A DNA stretch of 64,000 nt from positions 59,417,010 to 59,481,009 of the forward strand of contig CM055099.1 of the NCBI GenBank assembly GCA_029204225.1, given 5' to 3'. The position numbers were made by a program, and so were the translations under genes. The stretch is from Diphasiastrum complanatum (taxonomy: Eukaryota > Streptophyta > Lycopodiopsida > Lycopodiales > Lycopodiaceae). The notes beneath the pieces are model-generated. The model did no database searches and was not told the origin of the DNA. It saw only the letters and a program-made list of their open reading frames with translations. Below are positions 1 to 10,535 of the stretch, one piece after another (position 1 is the stretch's first letter; every line of letters starts with the position of its first letter).

Positions 1-2930
1 TGGCCCATGTTGATAGTAACAACTCTTTTGTCCCCATCATTTCATATCATGCCATATGATTCCTTTCACCTAAGCTTTCATGGGCTTTTTCACATCAGGA
101 ATGGGCAATGATTATTCACATAAGCAATGGGCAATGATGATCATCCTCTATATCCACAACCAAGGAAGGCCTCCTCTTTTGTCGCATGGTCTCTCGCTCC
201 CCCTCTAAATTGATTCTATTGTGGTACATTGGAGTGCCAGTGACAACCTGTTGAACTATTTGTGCTATTGTTGCTGGCTTGAATGGATACTTTGATGAGC
301 TTCTATCAATTAGATTCTTCAAGCTTGGTGCTCCCAAATGTTTTTCCGAAATACATGCATGTTGTTTTGCACTTTGCAAAAGAGCATTTGCCATGTCAAA
401 GATAGCTGCATGATACAAAGAAATTTTATCTTTTTGCACCTCTCCAACAAGCCAACTTCCATGTTTGGATTCCGATAAATTGGCTCATGGAATATTTGCA
501 ATAGCATTGCTATCCAACACCTAACAAATGCAAACATAGATGTTTTAATATCTAATATTGAAAACAATTCATGATGTTCAATTTTAATTTTAGGTCAAAT
601 TTAAATAAATTAGAATTTGCGGCCTTGTTTTATAGAAACAATTTATTGCCACCATGAAATCGCCCCAATGAGCAATTTTGACATTCCACCATCTTAAGCA
701 ACTATCCAAAGCTAGGATATCACACTCCTTTACTTTTGCTATCCACCACCACTGTCTAATTAACCTGTAATGTTCCAATGCTTCTTCCCTAGTTGTGACG
801 ACCCTCCAATTTTCGCATAATATGTTGTGTTTTGTCTGTTGTCCCTTTGGAACATATGTATTGGTGTGTCTCAAAAGGCTTTGTTCCGAATGAACCCACA
901 AAAGTCCACATTGTCTTGACCAGGACGCTCCATGACTGTGTTGAGCATGTCTAAAAATAGAATTTGTGCCTCAGTATCCTCTTCCTTCATCTCACATGTA
1001 GTTATGCTCAATAGTTCATGCACACTTAATCAAAAAAATCAAGAGCATGTTCACAAGTTTTTCTTCAAATTGGAAATAGTTTCATCCAACATGGTTGGAA
1101 AAGAAAAAATATACCTTGGGTCATAGACATGGCATGCCACTGTTGACGATCCAATTACTCTTCTGGTGTGATCAAACTAAACCCAGGCAGTCTTGAAATC
1201 TCCATTGCTTGTTCGTCACATTCGATTTACTAGATCTACTCCTGAAGCAAGTCTCTTCATTGATATTTTGAAAACAAAGCATCGGTCTTCCAAAGAACCT
1301 TGTCCTAGAAATTTAGTACCATGAAAGAAGTCATACATTCAATCATTCTTTAGGTGTAGAAGATTGTCCAAACCATCTTCTAAAGCATTACTGTGTTATT
1401 TGTCTTGGAGACCATCCGACGTAATCTATACACCGTAAATTGGAACTTATTTTTGAGTTCAAAAAAAGAAATGCCTAGACAAGAGGAATCAACTCATCCA
1501 AAAAGTTTCCAAGTTTCAGATCTCTGACAACCTCATTTTGTAGACAATCAAGCTTTGTTAGAGTTGATGGGATCAAATCTCTTGCTATTATCATCTGCAC
1601 TTTTCGTGATCCAACATTCTTGTCAGCCTTTACCGCCCTTTCAACTAAGAGTCTAGTGTTGTCAATACTCCTCTTTGATGTCCCGGGCTACACATCATGT
1701 AAATGGTTTCTAGAGTGTATCATTAACCTAGTGAGTGTCTCATCGTTTGGCATCACATACTACAAAATGCACGAGCAAGTGTCAACACATGTTGCATGTC
1801 GTTTGCAGAAGTGACAAGTAATGTTTCCATCAAAATCAGCCACATATCCCAATGGGCATTTCTTCTTTAATAATCCTTTGAAGAAGGTTCTATTGTGGTG
1901 GCCATTATCAATCTTCCCCAGCACAATAACTCACTCGGACCACCCCTTAAAAAGTGACATTACTTGTTATTGGTTTGGTCCAAGTGTGCGCATTGAATTT
2001 CTGCTCCATGCCATTCATCGAATTAACTTTGTTGAATGTGGGAATTCAAACAAGATATGATACGCATTTGCCCTGGTCTTGGAATCTTAGGACTTACGAT
2101 TGTTGGCATCGTACAATTGATATGAGCTCCATTATTCATCCATCACCTGATTAGGTTATATGTTACAATCTAATTCACCTCTTATAGATGATATTGATCA
2201 TACTTGTCTATCTCTACAATGTTGCTTTTGGCTTAGATAATGATCCAATTGCCAGATAGGCCAATGGAATAAAACTTGCATATCCGAAGAGAGACATATC
2301 TAAAGCCATTTCAAAGCACATTTATGAAATCAAGATGACTATTTTTTTTATTGGTGCTTTTTTTTATTGTAGGTAACATGAGAGCGCTCCAAAGAACCAT
2401 CACACAGGGCCAGGAGATCACATTAAAGTAAAAGAGAAAAAGAGTCGGGGGTTCAAGACAATTGCTACTAGATTCTAGATTTTGGAGGCTTTAATTTACA
2501 GACGTACAAATCTCTAACGTGCAAACAAGTCAATATCGAAGGTTGTGTAGCTTTAAGACTTTAATAGTGGAAGAAAAGTCATAGATTTTGTGGTTGTTTG
2601 AGCTTCCTATCACTGCTATAGATTTTTATACATGGACATGGGTGGCGATGGCATCTGCAATCAGTGTTGATCCACAATTAGTCTTTGCTTTCGAGCTGTT
2701 TGGATTGGCTTCTTTTTTTTCAATTGTGAGTTTCTAGAGAAAATTGCTGCTAAATACCTGGCACAACCGTAGAAGTGCATCAATAAACCCATACTCATAT
2801 CTCCACATCTCTCGTATTTTAGTTAAAAGGTCCTTATATGCTCAATGTTCTTTTGCTATCACATATGATCTTTGAGAGGTTCGAAAGAAATACCAGCCTG
2901 TCTATGGGTTCAAAGGAATAGCAGACCACT
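1..2930. other. Unassigned AT-rich DNA with short broken reading frames
   Basis: I see no gene I can name here. Several short minus-strand frames (116-439, 319-567, 590-901, and an interrupted one around 1500-1930) could be remains of one decayed coding region: 116-439 and 319-567 read the same stretch in two frames, as after a frameshift. A Cys-rich patch on the minus strand near 1780-1840 (C-x2-C then C-x3-C) hints at a zinc-binding segment, but no family is recognisable. From about 2160 to 2930 I see only AT-rich DNA with poly-T runs. Confidence 0.4.
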
Positions 2931-2941
2931 GTTTTTGGTAG

Positions 2942-3029
2942 TAGACCACTGTTTTATGATCAATGAAACAAAACTAACTACTTATTAGATCGAAATACAA
3001 TATGTAAACATCAAAAAGAACAAAAAAAC
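2942..3029 (+). repeat. Degenerate dispersed repeat, copy 1
   Basis: About 88 bp recurs in diverged form at 3752-3838. Both copies run from a CAGACCAC/AGACCACTG-like start through GATCAATG and end in an A-rich stretch containing AAAGAACAAAAAAA. The family is not recognised. Confidence 0.5.
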
Positions 3030-3033
3030 CAAG

Positions 3034-3181
3034 AGCTTGAAGGAAACACAACTGTGTCATCTGGGTACTCTTAGAGGCCATCTGCAGACAATACTGAGTC
3101 TTGCCAGTTCGGCGGACCTCCTCTACAGTGGCTCCACTGACAAGACAATCCGAGTGTGGAGTGCTTTGGTGTCATCATAAA
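3034..3181 (+). pseudogene. WD40-repeat fragment
   Basis: Read in one plus-strand frame, this segment encodes a single WD40 blade: a GH dipeptide at about 3077, a hydrophobic strand ILSLASS, then LLYSGSTDKTIRVW and a stop at 3179-3181. The GH start, the SGSTDKTI strand and the terminal VW are the family hallmarks. WD40 proteins are beta-propeller scaffolds; one blade alone has no predictable role. There is no obvious start codon, no further blades and no flanking exon that I can see. It is either the last exon of a decayed gene or a captured gene fragment. The short A-rich tract just upstream belongs to the degenerate repeat. Confidence 0.6.
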
Positions 3182-3261
3182 GATAGAATTACAAATCCAT
3201 CGATTCCAACAATTTAACGATACCTTTATCAATCCTAACTTCACCATTATCATCTATTTCA

Positions 3262-3350
3262 GTTCAAGGGTTGGCTTAGTTGGTTGGTTGGCTTGGCATC
3301 CAAAGTCTCTTTGGTCCCAGGTTCAAGCCTCCCTTCGAAAAACCAAGAAG
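3262..3350 (+). mobile_element. tRNA-derived SINE-like unit 1
   Basis: An 89-bp unit with an internal RNA polymerase III promoter layout: an A-box-like GGCTTAGTTGGTT near the start and a B-box-like CAGGTTCAAGCCTC about 35 bp later. This is the head of a tRNA-related SINE. It lacks a recognisable tRNA-unrelated body or long tail. The 17-bp flanks suggest retroposition. The B box departs slightly from consensus, so activity is doubtful. Confidence 0.65.
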
Positions 3351-3367
3351 CATTATCATCTATTTCA

Positions 3368-3452
3368 CCCAACGGGGTTGTCTTAGTTGGTTAGCTTGAC
3401 ATCCAAAGTTTCTTTGGTCTCAGGTTCGAACCTCCCCTTGGAAACCAAGAAG
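3368..3452 (+). mobile_element. tRNA-derived SINE-like unit 2
   Basis: A second, 85-bp copy beginning just after the middle 17-bp repeat. It has the A-box-like TCTTAGTTGGTTAGC and a B box CAGGTTCGAACCTC that fits GGTTCRANNCC. It differs from unit 1 at several positions, so the pair is not brand new. It is not a tRNA gene: there is no acceptor-stem pairing and no plausible anticodon arm. Confidence 0.65.
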
Positions 3453-3663
3453 CATTATCATCTATTTCAATAAAACAAATGTTAACTCCAATAAAGTGTT
3501 CCCAGAGTGATAAAGGACCAGATTGATTAAGGTGTTTCTCAAGAGTATGAACTTCATTTAGGAATGACAAAATTTCAACTATGCATCTATTGGCGGGCCA
3601 CACATGAGTAGTAATGTCTGGGGCAGAGCTTCTGTATTGTGGAAGTTTAGTCAGTCAGAGGCT

Positions 3664-3681
3664 GGGGCAGGGCCCTGCCCC
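3664..3681. repeat. Perfect 18-bp GC palindrome
   Basis: GGGGCAGGGCCCTGCCCC is a perfect inverted repeat in otherwise AT-rich DNA. It lies about 90 bp before the second degenerate repeat copy. Confidence 0.8.
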
Positions 3682-3751
3682 GGCCCAGTTTCAGTATTTG
3701 TCGTGTCCTTTTTATATTATCATTTGAAAAAACAACACCGTTTTTGTCAAC

Positions 3752-3838
3752 AGACCACCATTGTCTGATCAATGGAAAAAAGTTAGCTACACGTTTGATC
3801 AAAAAACAGTATATAAACATAAAAAAGAACAAAAAAAA
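3752..3838 (+). repeat. Degenerate dispersed repeat, copy 2
   Basis: Diverged partner of the segment at 2942-3029, in the same orientation. It is bounded by GC palindromes at 3664-3681 and 3860-3881. Confidence 0.5.
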
Positions 3839-3859
3839 CTATGACACTGGGTCTGGCCA

Positions 3860-3881
3860 GGGCTTGCGCCAGCGCAAGCCC
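3860..3881. repeat. GC hairpin, 9-bp stem
   Basis: GGGCTTGCG and CGCAAGCCC pair across a 4-base loop. Confidence 0.75.
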
Positions 3882-3884
3882 TTC

Positions 3885-5081
3885 TCCGGCCCATCTGACA
3901 TTTTTGACTAGAGCTTATGCATAAATTTTGAGACACTCGTCTTCAACGTACTATTTAGTTTTGCACTTGTGGCTTGTGCAGTGGCAAGCAATCTTAGCGA
4001 TGCAAGCGTCTTAATGTCGTGTCCCTATTTTTGCAATTCTATAATATTACTGTCTTCGTACAATCGGTAGGTGGATGCGTTTGTTTAGACTGAATCATTC
4101 AGAAGTTTGATGCAAAGAACTGGTGCTGCTGCTGCTTCCAAGATGGCACAAGGTTAAATTAAGCGGGATCTTCACAGGTGAGCGGAGAATATGTTTTGTA
4201 GTATCGTCTTGTAACAGGGACAATAAATAGTTAAACAAGATATGCTTTTTGATGATCAAGCATCAAAAAGATCAAGAAACCGTAAAAATGTGATCAAAAA
4301 CAAAAAAATATTGAAATCAATGGGTCGGGCAGTGTCATTGTTTTTTTCTCCTTTTTGAAGATCAAACATCAACAAGAAACTGTGAAACTGAGAAACCAAA
4401 AGCATTAAAAAAAAATAGTGAACTCACATGGCTGAGTCTTGGAGAACGATGGAAGCACAAATGTTGTATATTGCTACTTCATCCACCAATGCAATCACTC
4501 AGTACAGTATAGACTACCTCACTACCGACTCAAGGTATATCTAAGAAGGCTAGGCTATTGGAAGGTGCAGGCCAAAAATTGGAGGGTGGAGGTGCTTGTG
4601 ATTGGAGACTGGAGAATAGAAAAATAAACATGAAAAAAAATAGGGACTTTTGGTTTTGAAGTGCTCTTTTAATTCTGTAAGAGCCGTTGAAAAAAGAGCC
4701 CCAAGATTTAGTTGCTAGGGTTATAACTGTTTGGGTACCTAGGGTCCATTTTTAAACATGTTTTTAAGTATTGTTTTTTATTAAAAAATTGTTTTTTGTA
4801 TTGTCGGACTCCTAAACAGACATGTCCAAAATAGGGTTGTGTGCTTAGGACTCTGAACGCGACAAGTGCAATAAAATTTTTCAAGGGACCTGATGCAAGG
4901 AGTACAGCCTGTAAGATTGAGAAAAAGGTGGGTTGATACATCTTGAAGACCCTATTTTACTTGTCCGGAGTTCACATCAAGCAACTACTTTTTTGAGCAT
5001 AGACCCCCACACTAGTGTGTGACAATCACGTCTAGTTTAGATCGTTGATGGACTTGGAAAATATGGAGATAGGGCCCAGGT
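3885..5081. other. Unassigned non-coding DNA
   Basis: No convincing reading frame. Two related short segments near 4250-4290 and 4365-4410 (GATCAAGCATCAA-like, then AGAAAC) suggest further decayed repeats. Poly-A and poly-T runs are frequent. Confidence 0.4.
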
Positions 5082-5457
5082 ATTAGAGGAGTTCTGAATC
5101 CAAAAAAGACCCTTTGTAAAGATTCATTTTATATTTTTTCTCAATTTTTTCTTACACATGGACCAATCAAAACACTCAAATTTGAAATCTACGTAATGTA
5201 ACTTTTTGAGTCCACATTTTGATTCCACACTAAAAATGTCATAACTTTTTAGTGGTAAGTCCGAATTTAGCAAAGTTTGGTGCATTGGAAAACGCTCGAC
5301 AAGGGCTTTCCAATGATATGTTAGATGACATACTTCTGAGCTACGATTAAAAAGTTATGGCAAGTCAAAAGTATTAGTGTTATAATATTTTAATAATATA
5401 AACTACATCTTGCACGAATTCTTAAAGGGACTTTTTGGAGCTCAGAACTCCTCTAAT
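5082..5457. mobile_element. MITE-like element with imperfect terminal inverted repeats
   Basis: The left end (ATTAGAGGAGTTCTGA and about 25 further bases) is the imperfect reverse complement of the right end at about 5415-5457, where TCAGAACTCCTCTAAT closes the element. It is about 376 bp, AT-rich and non-coding. The trinucleotide GGT stands immediately outside each end and could be a 3-bp target duplication. The size and structure fit a non-autonomous DNA transposon; the superfamily is not assigned. Confidence 0.6.
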
Positions 5458-5689
5458 GGTTTGGGTACTAGGCTTCTTTTGGTTTGGGAACCTAAAAACC
5501 GTTTTTAACTTTTTTCAAATTTGTTGTACAGATATTGGTTGTCTCGTAATATTTGGCCCCCAAAGATGACATGATCAACTTATCATTTTTCCTAGGGACC
5601 TTGTGCAAAAGTTTTTTCCTTTTTGTGCTTGTGCTCCATCTGAGTAGATCTTTGGACCCTATGAACTAGCATTCTCTTCCACTATACTT

Positions 5690-6320
5690 TTGGGTCGGAC
5701 CGACTACAATTAGGGCTTGTAATATGGACTACTTTGCGATGGTTTGGGAGACATTTGTTCCGGCTATGAGGCAACCTAAAAACAAACATGCATGTACCAA
5801 TCCCATGCAGAATGGAGCAGAGGAGTTGCGGCCGAGCTACGGGTCCGATGAAGTTGGATTCAAAAAACTGCAATAGGGAAAAGTGGGTGAAAGGATTTTG
5901 TAGTCTTGAGAGAGCCCATCACCTCGGTCAGATGGTGAACACAAGGTTCCTATTCTCATTACGCACCACTAGGACCAATTGTCGTGTGAATCTAGCCTAT
6001 CCTACTTAAAAACAACAGTTGGGTCAGACCGACTGCTAATAGGGCTCCTAATATTGTGATGTTGCCATGGCAGGGTCCATTTTGATGAAACGGGATTGGG
6101 TTTGGGAGCCGTGTGGTCCGCAACCTAAAAACAAACCTGAAAGTACTAATCCCAGGTAGAATGCAGCTGATATACAGGTCAACGAAGTTGGTTCACGAAA
6201 CTACAATAGGCAAAGTGGGTGCGAAAGGGTTGTACAATCTAGAAAGAAGTTTTGAATGCTCGGTCCAATGATGGTCCTAGGTTTCCATTCCCATTATGCA
6301 TGAGTGGGACCAATTGCTAT
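5690..6320 (+). repeat. Diverged tandem duplication, period about 330-350 bp
   Basis: Landmarks recur in the same order: GGGTCGGACCGAC at 5692 and GGGTCAGACCGAC at 6021; CAACCTAAAAACAAAC at 5772 and 6121; GACCAATT at 5973 and 6308. The units are diverged with small indels. I see no coding potential. Confidence 0.7.
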
Positions 6321-6329
6321 ATAATTCTG

Positions 6330-7049
6330 GTCTATTTTGTTGATTAGGCTCAACAAAACTTGGAGTTTGTTCACAAATTACAAGAAAATTCAGCTCGCGA
6401 TTCACATCGCAAATCGCGACGAGTGTTGTAGTGAATTTTATGTAGTGGGAGCACGCATATCTAGATTGTGTGAACATTTTGACATAGACGGAGCAGAGTG
6501 TTCTGACAGAGAGAATGATTTTGACAGCTAAAATTGATGTATCTAGTCTCCTGCAGAAGAGCGTGGACATTTTGCGAGTAAATAAAATGCGAGACCCTTT
6601 TTTCATAGCTACAGAAATTCATGAGAACGAGAAATAATATGTTGAAACAGAATCTGGTTGTCAAAGATGAAAAATATGAATAGAAACCTTCTAAATTAAG
6701 CTTGGATTTGGCATAATATCTTTTTTCCTGTAGCTCAAGTCTGCAAAACAATGATTCATTTGCTCTATGCATTACATGTTGTCCAAGATCTATTGGGGCA
6801 CTACTACATATTTTAATTGTCACATTCTCCTTCATTTTGCATTCAAATAACCAAATTACAGCAAGCGTGAATTGCTGATACGAAGTTGATTGGATCTGCA
6901 TAAAGAGGGTTTGGCAAGTGGGCAATATCCTCATCAAACCAATGAGATTGGTTCTAAATTTTCCTGAAAGAAAAAACAATCTCCTTACGATGCTTGCTTT
7001 GAATCATCTTTACATAAGTGGAACTATGAATGTGTATGTGTGATGTGCT
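6330..7049. other. Unassigned stretch with one long uncharacterised frame
   Basis: A 172-codon minus-strand frame spans 6461-6979 but has no recognisable domain, is rich in Cys, Phe and Leu, and overlaps other open frames. I do not call it a gene. Confidence 0.35.
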
Positions 7050-7599
7050 GTATGTAATTGGCCCATGAGCTTAATAATGAATTACCAAAATAGCCATGGA
7101 GCTAAACTAGACTAGAACTAGTCATTGGAATTGTTAATAAAAGACGCAAACAACCACGCCACATTTGTATTGGGGGGAATTATAATAATGGTTGTAAGGC
7201 CCAAATTAAGGTAATAAGGCCCCAAATGTTGATTAGAGACAATAAAGGACCACTATAAATAGCTGAGGTCGTGCTAATTTGGGGGCTATTCTACTTTTAT
7301 GATTTTTGAACGTTTGGTGATCTTGAAGCTTCTCTTTGTGAGCTTTCTTGATAGTATTGATGGTTCATGTGCCTACAATCACATGAGAGCTATGATCATT
7401 TTCTAGTTTAAGGCCTAATCTTGTGAATGATCAATAATTATAAATAATGGATTCTATCTTTACTCATTTTGGTGAAGTTTTGCTACATTTGGTTAGTTTC
7501 TTGAATTTTGACTAGTTTCTTGATTTTTTGTATTTCCATTGTAATTTGATATTTTAATGAATGGATTAGATGTTTGAATACTAAGATTGGCATATGACA
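7050..7599 (+). mobile_element. Copia-type 5' LTR (left edge uncertain)
   Basis: This stretch ends in TGACA at 7599, followed after 4 bases by a tRNA-Met primer site, which places the LTR inner edge. A TATA box lies at 7253-7262. The outer edge is not certain: no partner LTR is present in the window. It drives a leader but no recognisable gag follows, so this is an orphan 5' end. Confidence 0.6.
7253..7262 (+). promoter_or_regulatory. LTR TATA box
   Basis: CTATAAATAG inside the LTR, about 340 bp before its inner edge, as expected at the U3/R transition. Confidence 0.55.
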
Positions 7600-7603
7600 A
7601 TTT

Positions 7604-7615
7604 TGGTATCAGAGC
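7604..7615 (+). other. Primer-binding site, tRNA-iMet
   Basis: TGGTATCAGAGC is complementary to the 3' end of plant initiator Met tRNA, the usual primer of plant Copia elements. Confidence 0.85.
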
Positions 7616-8608
7616 ATTAGATCCTTTCCCTATCAGATTTGGTGGTTTTGGTTAAGTTTGCTAGAGTTTCTTGTGCTAGTTGTCTTGTTTTTTCAATTTC
7701 TAGCAAGATTTGATTCAATTTTTGACCATTTAATCTTCATTTTTTTTTTTTGGTGATATCCTATTGTAGATCAGTATATCTTTTGTTTAGCTTCTTGGAG
7801 GTATTGAGACTTTCTGATTTGGAGCTATGATGACCAAGTTATGGCCAAATTAGTGTTTTCTTTCCAATTTTAGTTAGTTGCAGTTTTTGCAGTCTGTCTG
7901 CCTCCATTTTGGCTGAATTTTTGGCCGAATTTTTTGACTATGTTTTTAATGATTGTAGTCCCACTGTTAGCTTGAATCTGAGCTAATTTGCAGCCAATTT
8001 GGCTGAAAATTGAGGGAGATATGGCAATTCTTGTGAGAGAGGTCAAATCCTAGATTTGGTAGGATTTTTGGGAGAGAAGCCCTTCAACTCTTCATTTTTG
8101 GAAGTTTTGGCCCTTTGTAAATTTTTTTCAGACCTTTCATTTTGAAGTTTATTTTCAATAAAAAAAATTATTATTGCTGGCCACACGTGTGAGTCTATTG
8201 CTCGCCTGTCATTTTCGGAAGTCTATTACTCGTCCCTATTTTTAACAGCCTATTACTCGGCATTGCCATTTTTGAAAATGATTACTCGTCTATTTTTGCA
8301 CACTTTCTATTTTTAACAAGTGTATTTTTTCGTCCGATTTCTCACATTTATTATTTCAAAAAAAAAAATATTTTTAGTAAGTTTATTTTTTTTGGCCTGT
8401 TTGTCATTGATGTTGAACCTAGTTGCACTTGGCATGGATTTTCAAAAATCTATTCAAGATGGCAAATACATTCCTTGCAAACAATTATACTATGTGTTTT
8501 TGAAGCTAAAAGGCTTGGACATGAATCAACACATGTTCATTCACCAACCCATATTAACTCGCCAAGAGTTGCGTCAAGTAATTTCCACACCGACAACGTT
8601 ACCAATAG
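7616..8608 (+). other. Retroelement leader and truncated remainder
   Basis: T-rich leader following the primer site. Around 8190-8300 a degenerate motif (CTATTACTCG and variants) recurs four times at about 30-bp spacing. CACACGTGTG occurs at 8182. The plus-strand frame 8320-8613 has no recognisable domain and a low-complexity start, so I do not treat it as gag. Confidence 0.45.
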
Positions 8609-9322
8609 ATTAGTGTGCATACCACAAATTCGATGTTCCTGGTATTCACACGAATGAAAACTACTGGTGAAACTTCGAATGTTAGAGATGACTTTTTCTT
8701 GTTCAGGGAATGATACTACTTCAAAGTTGTAGGAGTCTTTTGTCAGAAATTGGGCCAAATGAGATCTAAGAGTATGGAGATCTAAGAGTGGAGTTTTAAG
8801 ATTTATTCTCAAGTTTTGTCGTTAATTTTGCAGTGTTATTCAAACCATGAGGGCAGTTTTAAAATAACATTTTGTGGTTGTCTCCACCATTGTATTCTAT
8901 GTATTGCTCGCGTCTATCACATGTGCTGTAGAAAGTGATGGCCATTATTTTTTGGTGTCAATTATCCAATCACATTTCAATTATAGCAGTTTTTAGATGC
9001 CTTGGCAAAGTAAGACAACTCTTATAAACAGATTAGTGTGCATGATACAAATTTGATGTTTCTGGTCTTCACATGAATGAAAACTATAAGTGAAATATCG
9101 AATGTCAGAAACGACTTTTTCTTGTTCAGGGAATGATATTACTTAAAAATTGTAGGAGTGTTTTGTCAAAAATTGTGTCAAAGGAGATTTAAGATTGTGT
9201 CAATTGTATTCTATGAACTGCTCGCATGTGTCACACTTGTTGCAAAAAGTGATGATCACTATTTTTTGAGTGTCGATTATTCAACCGCATTTCAATTATA
9301 GCAGTTTATGGATGCCTTGGGA
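8609..9322 (+). repeat. Tandem duplication, about 0.41 and 0.29 kb units
   Basis: The segment starting ATTAGTGTGCAT at 8609 recurs from 9032. Matched landmarks include GACTTTTTCTTGTTCAGGG, TGTATTCTATG (8891 and 9207) and a shared end GATGCCTTGG. The second unit lacks roughly 100 bp in its middle. Non-coding. Confidence 0.7.
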
Positions 9323-9510
9323 AACACAGTTTTGTATGTATTGAAATTGTACTTGATTTTGCACAAAATGTCGAAGAAAACCATGATTGTCATGATCAAT
9401 GTATTTTGTTCAGAAAAGCTCACTAAACTCGTAGAAATCTACTCGCAAAAGGCCAATCCTCCCTGCAAAATACCTCTCTTTCACCCATCTAGCCAACCCC
9501 TATTGTAGCT

Positions 9511-10029
9511 ATGGAGGTTGACACAGTTGCAGTCCAGAAGGAATCTGCTTCGGATGCTGCTACCCAAATACCAGACTCCTCCACTGCACCCGACTCTATG
9601 GCAGTCGTTCCAATTGTGGATGGGTTTTCTCAGAAGCCAAAGAGCCCCATATCCAGAGATGATGAAGACATAATTTTTGATACACAAATGCAAGATAAAG
9701 ACAAAGGAATTGCTGGCGATGATGCCACAGATGCCGATGATGAAGAGAAAGAGAACTTATATTGTTGGTACCAGCAGTTCTCAATCGAAACAAAGGAAAT
9801 TGTTGATAAAATTTATGCATACGACATGCATATGCAACAAGGCATGAATAAACTATTTCAATCTTCAAATAAGTGTTCTAATTGCCCAACAAGATCTTAT
9901 AAATTATATCATACTCTAAAAACAAGAGTACAGTCCACCAAAGAGATTAGAAATGGTTTGTGTGTGGTATTACTGAAAATCAGATTCAATGTGAAGTATG
10001 GTTCTGAAATAAATGGAAGAGCAGTATGA
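9511..10029 (+). CDS. Hypothetical acidic protein, 172 residues
   Basis: An open frame from ATG to TGA encoding a protein I do not recognise. Residues 1-90 are rich in Asp, Glu, Ser and Pro with a strongly acidic patch (DDEDII, then DDATDADDEEKE at about 70-82). The second half is basic and has a C-x2-C pair near residue 122. There is no signal peptide or membrane segment. It sits just after the tandem duplication, with AT-rich DNA behind it. It could be a gag-like relic, a host exon or chance. No intron signals or partner exons are visible, so I hold it as a weak prediction. Confidence 0.3.
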   Translation: MEVDTVAVQKESASDAATQIPDSSTAPDSMAVVPIVDGFSQKPKSPISRDDEDIIFDTQMQDKDKGIAGDDATDADDEEKENLYCWYQQFSIETKEIVDKIYAYDMHMQQGMNKLFQSSNKCSNCPTRSYKLYHTLKTRVQSTKEIRNGLCVVLLKIRFNVKYGSEINGRAV

Positions 10030-10434
10030 TATCGCGAGTTTCTCAAGCGTCAAAGATAGCCATCGTCTGATCAAAAACTGAGAGTCATAGACGTTCGTAT
10101 TATGATCAGAGTGAGTAAACAAGCGCAATCAAACAACGATGAAAGTGCATTCAATCACCACAAGCATTTATCTACGTTGTACACAAATAAAAACGTGTTG
10201 CTGCTATATTACACTGAAGCACAATACAAATACCAATTACAACCAAAAATTACTGGGAGGCTCAAATAATACGTCTCATGGATGGAGCACGCTATTATTG
10301 CAACCTCCACCCTCGCTACCGCTGCCACCTCAGCCTTGTCCAATGTGTCTGCTGCTACCGTGGCACCCCCCCTCCACCTTTTTTCACTACTGTCTCTCCC
10401 TCTCTTTCATCATCGTCCTCTTCCGCATCATCTT

Positions 10435-10458
10435 CACACACACACACACACACACACA
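10435..10458 (+). repeat. (CA)12 microsatellite
   Basis: Twelve uninterrupted CA dinucleotides, within a C/T-rich stretch (about 10300-10530) that opens several spurious frames. Confidence 0.95.
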
Positions 10459-10535
10459 GCTCCCCCATCCACGACATTCATTCTCTACACTCCATCCAAA
10501 TCAACTGAACACTTTCCTCTTGGGAAGCTGACCAA

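Larger units (their letters stand above)
3245..3469 (+). repeat. Three identical 17-bp copies flanking two SINE units
   Basis: The 17-bp string CATTATCATCTATTTCA occurs at 3245-3261, 3351-3367 and 3453-3469, exactly bounding two tRNA-like units. This is the pattern of target-site duplications made by LINE-assisted insertion, or of a unit-plus-target tandem duplication. Confidence 0.8.

Noticed and set aside
1-2150. Minus-strand frames that might be a hAT-like transposase (Cys-rich patch, Trp-rich segment)
   Set aside because: No diagnostic motif (for example the hAT dimerisation signature) could be read with confidence; only weak impressions in broken frames.
3262-3452. Functional tRNA gene(s)
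   Set aside because: A- and B-box-like elements are present but there is no cloverleaf and the target-site repeats point to SINEs.
6461-6979. 172-codon minus-strand open frame
   Set aside because: No domain, odd composition and overlap with other open frames; consistent with chance in AT-rich DNA.
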